Made by a program: the position numbers and the translations under genes. From positions 51,572 through 115,571 of the IMG/VR virus record IMGVR_UViG_3300018080_000122: a DNA stretch of 64,000 nucleotides; one strand, given 5' to 3'. This stretch comes from a virus. The notes beneath the pieces are model-generated. The model was not told where the DNA came from. It was given only the letters and a program-made list of their open reading frames with translations, and searched no databases. The first letter of the stretch is position 1, and each line of letters begins with the position of its first letter. Of the stretch, positions 14,865 through 22,598 are shown piece by piece.

Positions 14865-16430
14865 TTACTCCCTACCCAAGATGTAAATCAGGGGATTGGA
14901 GGACGCTACAGCCACAGGAGTTGCTGTAACGGGCAGGCCTGCTGTCGCGTAAGTTTCCTGGTAGGCTGGATAATTGTCCCCTCCATAGAAGAGGAGGTTG
15001 CTCAACCACCATGGCGAATTGCCGCCGATGCCCGTCCAATTCACTTTAACTGCCAACCAGTAGAACCCTGTGGTTGGAACCGCATAGCTAGACGCCAGCG
15101 CGACGGCCTTTTCTCCGGTGGGCGCCTGAATATTGGTTCCCGCGCCTGCTGTGGAAGCCACTAAAGTGTTGGGCTGCCCTGCCGCGACCGTCCAGTCTTC
15201 CTGGTCAGGATTAGTCTGATCATAAAGACCCAACCATGCAGTCATTCCAGGCGCGGCGCCAGCCCCAGCAAGATAGACGGCGAGAGCTTGTAAGGTAATG
15301 CCTGTCGGCAACCAAACCCTGTAGTAGTTGATGACGTCTTCCGTCGGGAAAGCACGGTAACCGAAGATGGAAATGTCTGTATTGTGAGCGACCCAGTCAC
15401 CAGGTTTGCGAGTCACCCTGGGTGCCATGATAAGGTCGCCAGACTGCGCCTGCGGAACAAATCCATCCGTGCCGCGCGTCTTCTGGTACTCCACTGGCCC
15501 CGCATACGTGATGTTGGCCAGTCCTCCTGTGGCTTCTAGCACCGTCCCGGAAAGGCGGTCCACGTGCAGGTTGATGATCCCATTATTCGAAGCGGAGACT
15601 GCTGTGTCAGTGCTAATGTGTCCCACGAACGCGTCGACCACAGAACCAGACCCGTCCACGTAGAGACCGTAGGTGTTTGATGGCGCATATTCAAGTATGT
15701 GGTCGATCTGTGCCAAGACCGTGGAGCCGTTCAACGCGTAGATCCCAACGCTGGTGGTCCCATTCAGATAAACGTCCTGGGCGAACAGGTGCACATGCCC
15801 CTGCAGAGGCGCAAACAGGTCCCCAATGACGGCCCCTATGTTGGCTGAAATCTGGGCGCGCCGGACGGAGACCACCAAAGCCCCTGTGGAAGTATTTACA
15901 ATTCCACTAGGTGTGCCTGCCCCAGAAAGAAGCAGATCAGTGGTTGTGACCTGCGCTACACCGCTTCCAGCGGTCTTGGCTATTGCCCACGCCGTGCCGG
16001 TGGAAGGGGATAGTGTGATCGAGTTGAACACGTAGACCCCGCCGTCGACACAAGTCAGTGCCACGCTGCTGGCAGCAGAAGTACCCACCAGTGTAGCGTT
16101 CGGGGCGTAAATGTGGATGTTGGTTCCTGGCGCGATGTCCTCTGTGTAGACGCCAGCATCCATGCAGGCAATGGTTAATGGGGAACCAGGGGAACCCGCT
16201 GCCGTGATGGCCGCTCCGAAAGTCAGTTTCGCGCGCTCAAGAGTCTGCCCATCATAACTGTCATTACCATGCTTACCCACGTACAGAACTTGGGTCTGGG
16301 CGGGTAGCGCAGTTGGAATATTAGTTAGCTGTGCGCCGCTAACAGCGGGAAGACCTGGGACACCCCCAACATTCTCAAGGACCACGCCCTCGCCAATAAC
16401 GGTTTCCTCAGTCTTCGGTCTTACAGGCAT
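14865..16430 (-). CDS. Tail spike, beta-helix with shared C-terminal domain
   Basis: A 521-residue paralogue of the preceding spike: N-terminal VLYVGKHGNDSYDGQTLE, beta-helix rungs with repeated DGGVY and SGAGTPSG-type turns, then the shared domain (WLGLYDQTNP, FYWLAVKVNWTGIGG). The ATG at 16430 is preferred over the longer frame to 16460 because GGAGG lies 7 bases upstream and it directly follows the stop of the upstream gene. Probable host-surface receptor-binding spike, perhaps an alternative specificity. Confidence 0.8.
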   Translation of the reverse strand: MPVRPKTEETVIGEGVVLENVGGVPGLPAVSGAQLTNIPTALPAQTQVLYVGKHGNDSYDGQTLERAKLTFGAAITAAGSPGSPLTIACMDAGVYTEDIAPGTNIHIYAPNATLVGTSAASSVALTCVDGGVYVFNSITLSPSTGTAWAIAKTAGSGVAQVTTTDLLLSGAGTPSGIVNTSTGALVVSVRRAQISANIGAVIGDLFAPLQGHVHLFAQDVYLNGTTSVGIYALNGSTVLAQIDHILEYAPSNTYGLYVDGSGSVVDAFVGHISTDTAVSASNNGIINLHVDRLSGTVLEATGGLANITYAGPVEYQKTRGTDGFVPQAQSGDLIMAPRVTRKPGDWVAHNTDISIFGYRAFPTEDVINYYRVWLPTGITLQALAVYLAGAGAAPGMTAWLGLYDQTNPDQEDWTVAAGQPNTLVASTAGAGTNIQAPTGEKAVALASSYAVPTTGFYWLAVKVNWTGIGGNSPWWLSNLLFYGGDNYPAYQETYATAGLPVTATPVAVASSNPLIYILGRE

Positions 16431-16431
16431 G

Positions 16432-17253
16432 CTACGCCTCCAGTCCCATTGTAAGGACAACTGCGCTGGCAGGGTTGACTACGAGGCCAGGTGAAGCAGG
16501 TAAGACTACACCAGAACTGGCTTCTAACCACATGGACTTGAGGAAGGCTGAGCCATACATAGGCGTTGTGGCAAACTCCAGATCGACGCTGTTAGTTATA
16601 ATAGCCAGCCAGTAGTACCCCGACACAGGGGTAGTGTACGATGCTCCCAAAGCGACAATTTTGTCTGCGTTGTCGTCCCCAGCCGCTGTGGTAAATGAGC
16701 CAGTCTCGGCCACTTTGGTGTTTGGCAGCCCGTTTGGATTTGAGGGCACAGATTGCGTGTAGATGCCCATATTCACTGAGCGAGCAGGGTTTCCTCCGCT
16801 TGCCTGGTAATAGGCCATCCTGTCAATTACCTTGCCTTTATGTACATATATTCTGGAGTATTGGACTTCGTTAGCGTCGATGGAACCAACAAGAGTGTAG
16901 TCTTCTCTAGTCCCCGTGAAGTACTCTCCAGGCGTCCCGAAGTCAGATCCACTATCCGTATTTGTAGTTTCAAACCAAAACGCATCGCCGGTAGCCGCAC
17001 CGAGGCAAGCAAAAGCCCTTTTATCCGTGGTGTTTATCCATCGGCTGCCTACAGCGTAGCCTGCAACGTCATCATCATTAACGGTAGGATCGGTCGTCGC
17101 AGTGAAATTGTGCTTTAGGGACGCAGCGGCAGCGATCTGAGCCGCAGAGACTCCTCCAACGTACGCCACACTGGGATTTGGATAAGTCCCTGCGAGATCG
17201 CCCCCAGCGGGGCCAGATGGCAGCCCATAACCAAAACCATTGGACAAAGTCAT
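16432..17253 (-). CDS. Tail fibre/spike carrier protein with shared C-terminal domain
   Basis: A 273-residue protein. The N terminus LSNGFGYGLPSG resembles the start of the gene at 61749-62357. It is followed by GGDLAGTYPNPSV, a common tail-fibre repeat element, and a WINTTDKRAFACLG segment seen in fibre stems. The C-terminal about 140 residues match the spike C-terminal domain (VSGYYWLAIITN). It lacks the beta helix of its neighbours, so it may be a short version of the same surface protein. AGGAGGG precedes the ATG. Confidence 0.7.
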   Translation of the reverse strand: MTLSNGFGYGLPSGPAGGDLAGTYPNPSVAYVGGVSAAQIAAAASLKHNFTATTDPTVNDDDVAGYAVGSRWINTTDKRAFACLGAATGDAFWFETTNTDSGSDFGTPGEYFTGTREDYTLVGSIDANEVQYSRIYVHKGKVIDRMAYYQASGGNPARSVNMGIYTQSVPSNPNGLPNTKVAETGSFTTAAGDDNADKIVALGASYTTPVSGYYWLAIITNSVDLEFATTPMYGSAFLKSMWLEASSGVVLPASPGLVVNPASAVVLTMGLEA

Positions 17254-17289
17254 CTGCCGCCCTCCTTTTCTCCCCGCATTCTACAACAT

Positions 17290-17610
17290 CTATTTATTGA
17301 TTGCGACTTCTCCTTTGGAGGCGCCGCAAACCAACTTGATGAGACCAGGACCCGCGTAGCGCACGATCCTCTTGGCAATGGGATCTAAGATCCAGTCCCA
17401 TCCTGTCTTGGTGACATCGATGACCCGGCAGAGAAGATCTATAACCATCTCCTCTTTCTCTTGGCTGGAAAGTCCCTTCACAAGCTCAATGGATTCCATG
17501 CCAATTTTGATCACAGTGGCCAAGTCGCCCCACTGAAAACCGTCGGCAAATTCTTCTTTGACTTTTTCGGCCTGGTTCTCAAGCCATTCCTGCTTAATTT
17601 CTGATGTCAC
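17290..17610 (-). CDS. Small helical protein, possibly membrane-active
   Basis: A 106-residue protein with amphipathic helices (LATVIKIGMESIELVKGL, WDWILDPIAKRIVRYAGPGLIKLV). The GTG start has GGAGG 8 bases upstream. Similar small helical proteins occur near phage lysis genes, and its place next to two lipoprotein genes makes a holin-like or lysis accessory role possible. No definite membrane segment is seen, and the call is tentative. Confidence 0.55.
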   Translation of the reverse strand: MTSEIKQEWLENQAEKVKEEFADGFQWGDLATVIKIGMESIELVKGLSSQEKEEMVIDLLCRVIDVTKTGWDWILDPIAKRIVRYAGPGLIKLVCGASKGEVAINK

Positions 17611-17673
17611 AGACTCTACCTCCGATTCGGATTCGAATAGGTTGTCCAGGAAACTCCCGTCACACTCCTTTTC

Positions 17674-18084
17674 TCAACCCGAAGCCCCTCCAACATTAGT
17701 CAAACCGTTTACTGCGCCTTTAACGGCACCCTGAACCAGCACAGCGACCAGTTCCTTGGCCACCATGCAGAAGCCCGTTCCAAGTGCCATCAGAGCCCTC
17801 TTGATAATCGCGGCAACCTCTGCGCTTGCTGCGACCTGCTCCTGAACCAACACGTGCTCCATGGTCAGCTCCACATGGTTCGCGCGGTCAGCCCAGTACT
17901 CTACATCTTTGGCCTCGTCAGACGCTATGGCCATACCTTTGTACTTCAGATACTTGGTGGCCAGGCTGTCCAAGTAAGGCAGCCGATTAGCGTCTTCAAC
18001 CATATCAGCCAATTCTCTAGCAGCCTGTTGTCCAGTGTTCTGCGCCAGATCTTTGATCTTGCTGAAAATTTCGTCTGTGCTCAT
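17674..18084 (-). CDS. Small helical protein with hydrophobic C terminus
   Basis: A 136-residue protein, helical throughout. The C-terminal region from about 88 (IIKRALMALGTGFCMVAKELVA) is hydrophobic, with a Gly/Ala-rich end (GAVKGAVNG). Its ATG overlaps the stop of the upstream lipoprotein gene (TAATG), indicating translational coupling. Position within the lipoprotein group suggests a membrane-associated or lysis-related role, unproven. Confidence 0.55.
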   Translation of the reverse strand: MSTDEIFSKIKDLAQNTGQQAARELADMVEDANRLPYLDSLATKYLKYKGMAIASDEAKDVEYWADRANHVELTMEHVLVQEQVAASAEVAAIIKRALMALGTGFCMVAKELVAVLVQGAVKGAVNGLTNVGGASG

Positions 18085-18410
18085 TATTCGTCACCCCGAT
18101 CTTCTACGTGTTCGTCCTTACGTTCCTTGCTAGGATCGAGTGCGACATCCACTGTCTGCTTCAGTTGCGCCCAGTGGGCCTTCCGCTCCTTCACTGCTTC
18201 TTCTTTCTCTTCGGTCCACTCTTCGTCTGTGAGGCCACTGGGTCTGTCGTCTTCCATAAAGGCGTCCGACTCCCAGAACTCCACGAGATCCGGCTCGAAA
18301 GCCTCCAACGACTTCTTGACCTTCTCCATAGAAGGACGAAGATCAGGGCCACCAAAACAACCCACCAGTAAAAGAGAAAGGACCAAAACAACTACTAACC
18401 GTTTACTCAT
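18084..18410 (-). CDS. Lipoprotein, outer-membrane spanin candidate
   Basis: A 108-residue precursor with a classical lipoprotein signal: basic start (MSKRL), hydrophobic core (VVVLVLSLLL) and lipobox LVGC, then a short charged mature domain of about 90 residues. Small size, lipobox and highly charged mature part resemble outer-membrane spanins (Rz1-like), although the usual proline-rich region is weak. It lies immediately downstream of the metalloprotease lipoprotein and is coupled to the following gene. Confidence 0.65.
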   Translation of the reverse strand: MSKRLVVVLVLSLLLVGCFGGPDLRPSMEKVKKSLEAFEPDLVEFWESDAFMEDDRPSGLTDEEWTEEKEEAVKERKAHWAQLKQTVDVALDPSKERKDEHVEDRGDE

Positions 18411-18420
18411 AACCTTGCCC

Positions 18421-19059
18421 CTACTTTAATTCACCTGCGGCCAAATCCGCACGGCAATAACCACATAAATTAAGTCCCCCAACGGGGAACATTATACACC
18501 CGAGAGTGCTACAGTGATGTCCCACTGGATGTTTATGATGCGTCTGCATTTTCAGGTATTTGTCCACCAGGCCCACACAATGAAGCCATTCGTGCACGAT
18601 AGTACATTGGAGTGCCTGAGTGTTATTTCCGTACACCTGCGGAAACACGGCGAAGTCCCTTCGATTCCAGGACTTCCCACCTATAGTCGGGCTATCGGCA
18701 TGCACGCCCAACGCCCACAGCATATAAAATGTGTCCTTGTTTTTCTTGTTTAAGAACACAAATTTTCTGCAATCAAAGATGTCCCAAGTGCCATGACCCT
18801 GTTCTGGAACGCCTTTATCAAGTCTGAACTCCACAACAGTCCCGTACGAGCACGCCGACTGCATAATATTCTTAGCTGCCTGGAGAACGGCTGGTGGAGG
18901 AGGTTCTGGCGTAGTCCAGTCCACTTCAATAACAATGCGTTTGGTAGTTTGATTTGGGCCGTCGACGACCTCAACAGAAGGGCACCCAAACAATAAAACA
19001 AGAATAATGCTACTCAGGCTTAGCTTGAATAGACCCCTCGAACACTTCGTAATCCTCAT
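18421..19059 (-). CDS. Lipoprotein metalloprotease, metzincin-like (HExxHxxGxxD)
   Basis: A 212-residue precursor. Residues 1-26 form a lipoprotein signal with lipobox LFGC (23-26). A proline-rich linker (TTPEPPPPAV) follows. The zinc site is H156-E157-x-x-H160-x-x-G163-x-x-D166, with a candidate Met-turn CIMFP at 188-192 and flanking cysteines (C152, C161, C183, C188, C199, C202). The third ligand being Asp resembles snapalysin-type (M7) metzincins. It should be a lipid-anchored envelope endopeptidase. The ATG at 19059 was chosen for AAGGTG upstream and the signal peptide; a longer frame reaches 19134. It overlaps the gene upstream by 50 bp. Confidence 0.8.
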   Translation of the reverse strand: MRITKCSRGLFKLSLSSIILVLLFGCPSVEVVDGPNQTTKRIVIEVDWTTPEPPPPAVLQAAKNIMQSACSYGTVVEFRLDKGVPEQGHGTWDIFDCRKFVFLNKKNKDTFYMLWALGVHADSPTIGGKSWNRRDFAVFPQVYGNNTQALQCTIVHEWLHCVGLVDKYLKMQTHHKHPVGHHCSTLGCIMFPVGGLNLCGYCRADLAAGELK

Positions 19060-19285
19060 TTGTGACACCTTCTGGAAGTCTGTCTGCCCACGCAGTCTGC
19101 ACGCCGTCCTTCTTCCATGTGTGAGGAGCGTCATAGCAACTTATAACAGGTGAAGGCGTTTCCCCAAAAGCCCGCTCTATCTCGGCTATGGCGTAACTTT
19201 CTCTGGTCGGTTGCCCATCTCCATGCCCCCAAGCAAACTGGACGGTGTTATCAGACATACCGCATGCAAATATTTCTTTAGCCAT
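19010..19285 (-). CDS. Small hypothetical protein
   Basis: A 91-residue acidic protein (EIERAFGETPSP, VTNEDYEVFEGSI). It is placed directly after a fibre gene, with GGGGAG before its ATG and a one-base overlap with the upstream stop. It has the same size and position as the gene at 22352-22591, which also follows a fibre gene. No domain recognised; a fibre chaperone is one possibility. Confidence 0.55.
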   Translation of the reverse strand: MAKEIFACGMSDNTVQFAWGHGDGQPTRESYAIAEIERAFGETPSPVISCYDAPHTWKKDGVQTAWADRLPEGVTNEDYEVFEGSIQAKPE

Positions 19286-20508
19286 TAGACGTACTCCCCC
19301 AAGAGGTTGAAGTTGCAGAAATTGAATGAGCTGCCCGTTTCTCGCAGCTCCAAGTAATCTCCAGCACTTAGGCTTATAGGGCTTGTAAACGCCCCTTGCC
19401 CACGGGGAGTGGTGTACGTAATAGAGTCCGCCAAAATACCGTTGACATACACGCCCATGACTGGAGAACCCCCCGCGCTGTTGGCGTAGTAAGCCCAGTC
19501 TGTAAGCGAGTAATTTGCAGGTACTGGGTGCCTCGTTTCCTGGCTGCTGGCAGCAGCGGCTATTTCACTTGAATTGCCGAACGGGAAGAGGTAGAAGGCC
19601 CCTGTACCCGTATCTCCACCAAAAGTGAAGATCTCGGAATCTTGGCCATAGTCCACCCCAGCCACAAAAACAGTCTCCGCGCTGCTAGCAAACCCTGACG
19701 TAGACCGCAATTCAAAGTAGTCCCCAGAAACCAAAGACTCGCCGCCCCATATGTGCGTGCCATGTTGCTCGCCCGCACGGATCACAAAGCTATGCGCCAG
19801 GGCTCCGTTGACATAAACGCCGATTGTACCCCCATCCCCTAGTTCTCTGCGCCACGATACCGAATTAAGAGTGCCCGATCCTGGCACGGGGTGATCCGCG
19901 AAACCTGCGCCAGCAGTGCCCCCAGAATTGGCCCGCATCGTCAAAGAACCAGTGAACGTCCTACCGAAAACGTAAGTGGCTGCCCGACGGTAAGTGCTCG
20001 CCATCAAAATTATGTTGGTGCTTGTGGCAGCGATATTAGCTACTCTACCAACCAAGCTGCTCTCATCAACAGTGGTGAACACGTCTCCCAGCAAGTTACC
20101 ACTGCCGTCGTTGGTGAACTCTTGCTCAAAGGCCGCAGAGCCCTTCAAAGCACCAGCTTGCCAGACGTCAGAGGCGGACCCACGGATCGCCACTTTACGT
20201 AGTTCTCCTGGATGGCCCCCAGGAAAAACGTAACCAGCAGTGGAAAAACGCATCCGTGTGTCGTAGTGGAATCTGTAGAACATGTGAGAGATAGTCGTCT
20301 CCAGGTCTGGGGGGTCAATGGTGCCCCATCCGGAAGGCTGACTATAATCCGATATCAATAATTTGTTGTTCCCCGCAGGCGCAGGAATAGCTGCTGGAGT
20401 TGCAGCAGCGCTTGCCCCAACAATCTGGCCACGCTGGGTGAGAACGCTCTTCTTTATCTCGAAGTCGCCTACTGGCAAGCCGTCGACGTGGATGTCGCCA
20501 CCGCTCAT
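19285..20508 (-). CDS. Tail fibre with two jelly-roll-like repeat modules
   Basis: A 407-residue protein. Two copies of the same module are visible, each marked by an HPVP entry, an internal VYVNG strand and an exit GDYFELRS or GDYLELRE (modules in the region of residues 190-270 and 320-400). The same modules occur in the gene at 21184-22350. The N terminus (MSGGDIHVDGLPVGDF) is probably the attachment part. Likely a receptor-binding or decorating fibre. AGGAG precedes the ATG. Confidence 0.7.
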   Translation of the reverse strand: MSGGDIHVDGLPVGDFEIKKSVLTQRGQIVGASAAATPAAIPAPAGNNKLLISDYSQPSGWGTIDPPDLETTISHMFYRFHYDTRMRFSTAGYVFPGGHPGELRKVAIRGSASDVWQAGALKGSAAFEQEFTNDGSGNLLGDVFTTVDESSLVGRVANIAATSTNIILMASTYRRAATYVFGRTFTGSLTMRANSGGTAGAGFADHPVPGSGTLNSVSWRRELGDGGTIGVYVNGALAHSFVIRAGEQHGTHIWGGESLVSGDYFELRSTSGFASSAETVFVAGVDYGQDSEIFTFGGDTGTGAFYLFPFGNSSEIAAAASSQETRHPVPANYSLTDWAYYANSAGGSPVMGVYVNGILADSITYTTPRGQGAFTSPISLSAGDYLELRETGSSFNFCNFNLLGEYV

Positions 20509-20511
20509 ATC

Positions 20512-21174
20512 TTACTCCTGCTCAAAGTAGGGGCGCCCAATGTAAAGCTCTTCCCCAGAGTCAAGGGTGGCCAAGATGTCAATAAAGAAACGTTTCTTGG
20601 CCCCTGTGGGTTGATTGGAGAAATCAGTGTCCACAAGAGATCGCTCGGTCAGCGTTCCAGGCGCGGTCTGTATCCCCTCACCAAATTGGTCCACTGCACC
20701 TTGCCCATCCACGTACACCCGGATCGTGTACTGTGGTGAGGCTCCCACACCTTTAATGGGGATCTTCAGACTAGTGATTGTGGTCTGGCTTGGCCCTAAC
20801 CGCCCAGCAAATACCACTGATAGGGTGGCTCCTGCAGAAGTTGAGACCACCTTCCAGTAGCCCTCAAAATCTCCACTGTAACTAGGGGCGTCTCGTTGCG
20901 CAGATATCGTTCCAGAAACGCCATCCTGCCCAGCGTAGACAAGATAGCCTTTAGTAGCCCCTAACAGGCCGTCGATATATTCTTTTTGGGTCTTGCCGTC
21001 CCATACGTGTCGGTCGCCAGGCATAATTGGAAGCGCCTCCAAAACGCCACCAGTACCTGCACCTAATACCAGAGCGGGTACTGTGTTTAGTGGTCCACCA
21101 GATCCAGAGCCTAATACCAGAGCGGGTACTGTGTTTAGTGATCCGCCAGATCCAGAGCCTAATACTCCAGCCAT
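20512..21174 (-). CDS. Tail fibre with LGSGSGG N-terminal repeats
   Basis: A 220-residue protein. Three copies of a 16-residue unit (LGSGSGGSLNTVPALV and variants) form the N terminus, encoded in part by a tandem 48-bp DNA repeat. A helical HVWDGKTQKEYIDGLLG segment follows, and then one beta-sandwich domain (VVFAGRLGPSQTTITSLKIP, YTIRVYVDGQG). The same N-terminal tag appears in the larger fibre at 24534-26156, so it is probably a docking or linker module. Role in host binding inferred. Confidence 0.7.
   Translation of the reverse strand: MAGVLGSGSGGSLNTVPALVLGSGSGGPLNTVPALVLGAGTGGVLEALPIMPGDRHVWDGKTQKEYIDGLLGATKGYLVYAGQDGVSGTISAQRDAPSYSGDFEGYWKVVSTSAGATLSVVFAGRLGPSQTTITSLKIPIKGVGASPQYTIRVYVDGQGAVDQFGEGIQTAPGTLTERSLVDTDFSNQPTGAKKRFFIDILATLDSGEELYIGRPYFEQE
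21062..21157 (-). repeat. Tandem 48-bp direct repeat inside a fibre gene
   Basis: Two adjacent units, 21062-21109 and 21110-21157, differ at 2 of 48 positions (GTGGTCCACC versus GTGATCCGCC). A partial third unit follows and a degenerate copy precedes. Each unit encodes one 16-residue LGSGSGG-type repeat. Copy number could change by slippage or recombination, altering the length of the fibre N terminus. Confidence 0.85.
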
Positions 21175-21183
21175 TCGAAGCCT

Positions 21184-22350
21184 CTAGAACCTCATGAACA
21201 AATTGAAAATTACCCCGCCCCACGATGCTGTCGTGTGTTTCAATTCCACGTAGTCTCCTGCGGACACACTGATCGGGGTGGTGAACGTTCCGTTGTCAGG
21301 CTCAGACCCAGTATAAGTAATGGTATCCTGTTGTGCGCCATTCACCAAGACCGCGACGACGGGGGTGCCGCTTCCGGTCATATCGTTGTAGGCCCATGCG
21401 GTGATCTCGCCGTCCTTGGGGATCGGATGTCTAGTGGGGATTCCCGATGCAGATACTTCGCTGGTGACTGACGTAGCAAAGGGCGTAAGATAATAATCCA
21501 CGGTGGACATATCCCCGCCGAACGTCAGGATCTCGCCGTCCTCACCGCTGTCCGGAAGGAATCCAAGGATGGCTAGAGTCTCGACATCAGAGCCCGTCAC
21601 GTTGTACATTTGGGTGTACAGAACGTCGCCCGCGTCAACATCTTGGCCAACGAAGAAGAGGGTTCCATGTTGTTGTGATTGCCCCCCGAAGGGGAAGGAC
21701 AGGAATTGATAATCGGTCTGGGAACCGTCTAGAAAAGCCCGCAAACTTCCTGAGTCTCCATTCTCTCTGCGCCACGCCATACACACGACCTTGCCGTCAA
21801 CAGGAACGGGATGATAAATGGAGCCGGTGGTCGCGTACCCATCGCCATTTGCCATGAGATATGCAGAGCCGGAATCGTATTTTCCGAAGACAAAGGTAGC
21901 GATGTTAGTATCGAGAGCTGCCAAACAGATCAATTTATTGGCGCTGCTGCCGACGCTTTCCAAATTGCCGACCAGAGAATGGGGGTTGATCGGGACAGAG
22001 AAATCTACATTGGCCACACCATTCGATCCGTCGTGGGTTGTAAGGAGATGTACCCTCCCAGAATCTTCTACGAATGTGTAGATGGAATCGTTGACCGTTC
22101 CTCTACTTGATATCTTGGTGATCCGTCCACCAGCGATTCCAGGGTAAGACGGAAGATTTGAAGAGGCGGAACCCACCATCGGCCTGTCTGAGTTGAAGCG
22201 AAAAAAACTGTGGCCTAGCGAGCCTCCGGGTATTGGGGAAGCGCCTACTACAAATGTCTCGTTGGCTATCTTGATAATGTGATCGTTGGCCTGCCCACTA
22301 GCGTCAAGATTGCCAACAGAGATTGGAATTTTTGGTAAAAGGTCGGCCAA
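21184..22350 (-). CDS. Tail fibre with two jelly-roll-like repeat modules
   Basis: A 388-residue protein. It has an N-terminal beta-rich region (ISVGNLDASGQANDHIIKIA), then two modules homologous to those of the gene at 19285-20508, each running from HPVP/HPIP to GDVLYTQ or GDYVELKH. The TTG at 22350 was chosen because AAGGAG lies 7 bases upstream and the upstream gene stops at 22352; a longer frame to 22521 would lie inside that gene. Paralogous fibre, probably on the same tail structure. Confidence 0.7.
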   Translation of the reverse strand: MADLLPKIPISVGNLDASGQANDHIIKIANETFVVGASPIPGGSLGHSFFRFNSDRPMVGSASSNLPSYPGIAGGRITKISSRGTVNDSIYTFVEDSGRVHLLTTHDGSNGVANVDFSVPINPHSLVGNLESVGSSANKLICLAALDTNIATFVFGKYDSGSAYLMANGDGYATTGSIYHPVPVDGKVVCMAWRRENGDSGSLRAFLDGSQTDYQFLSFPFGGQSQQHGTLFFVGQDVDAGDVLYTQMYNVTGSDVETLAILGFLPDSGEDGEILTFGGDMSTVDYYLTPFATSVTSEVSASGIPTRHPIPKDGEITAWAYNDMTGSGTPVVAVLVNGAQQDTITYTGSEPDNGTFTTPISVSAGDYVELKHTTASWGGVIFNLFMRF

Positions 22351-22351
22351 T

Positions 22352-22591
22352 CTACTCTCCTTGAGGGCTGCTATGAAAACCGCCCTCGTAGTAATACCAA
22401 TCCTGCTCAGACAAGTCAGGGCACGAGATGGAAACAGAGACCTGCTCTTCGTTCGTTGCATCAAAAGAACCGTCGCTGCTGAAATCGCATTTACCCCATC
22501 GTAGGACCTGCGTTGCGACAAGAGACGCTTCTACAGCAAGTCGATGACTCCAACCTGTGTGATTTTGCTTAGCTATCACTACATTTTTCAT
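22352..22591 (-). CDS. Small hypothetical protein
   Basis: A 79-residue protein starting at an ATG 8 bases after the stop of the upstream fibre gene, with GAGGAT as ribosome binding site. Residues include WSHRLAVEASLVATQVLRWG and an acidic C-terminal half (CPDLSEQDWYYYEGG). It parallels the 91-residue gene at 19010-19285 in size and position. Not recognised; possible fibre chaperone or small decoration protein. Confidence 0.5.
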   Translation of the reverse strand: MKNVVIAKQNHTGWSHRLAVEASLVATQVLRWGKCDFSSDGSFDATNEEQVSVSISCPDLSEQDWYYYEGGFHSSPQGE

Positions 22592-22598
22592 ATCATCC

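Noticed and set aside
19060-19134. N-terminal extension of the metalloprotease to 19134
   Set aside because: It would place the lipoprotein signal internally; the ATG at 19059 has a good ribosome binding site and a typical signal peptide.
22351-22521. N-terminal extension of the fibre gene to 22521
   Set aside because: It would lie within the preceding small gene and lacks a ribosome binding site, whereas the TTG at 22350 has AAGGAG at the right distance.
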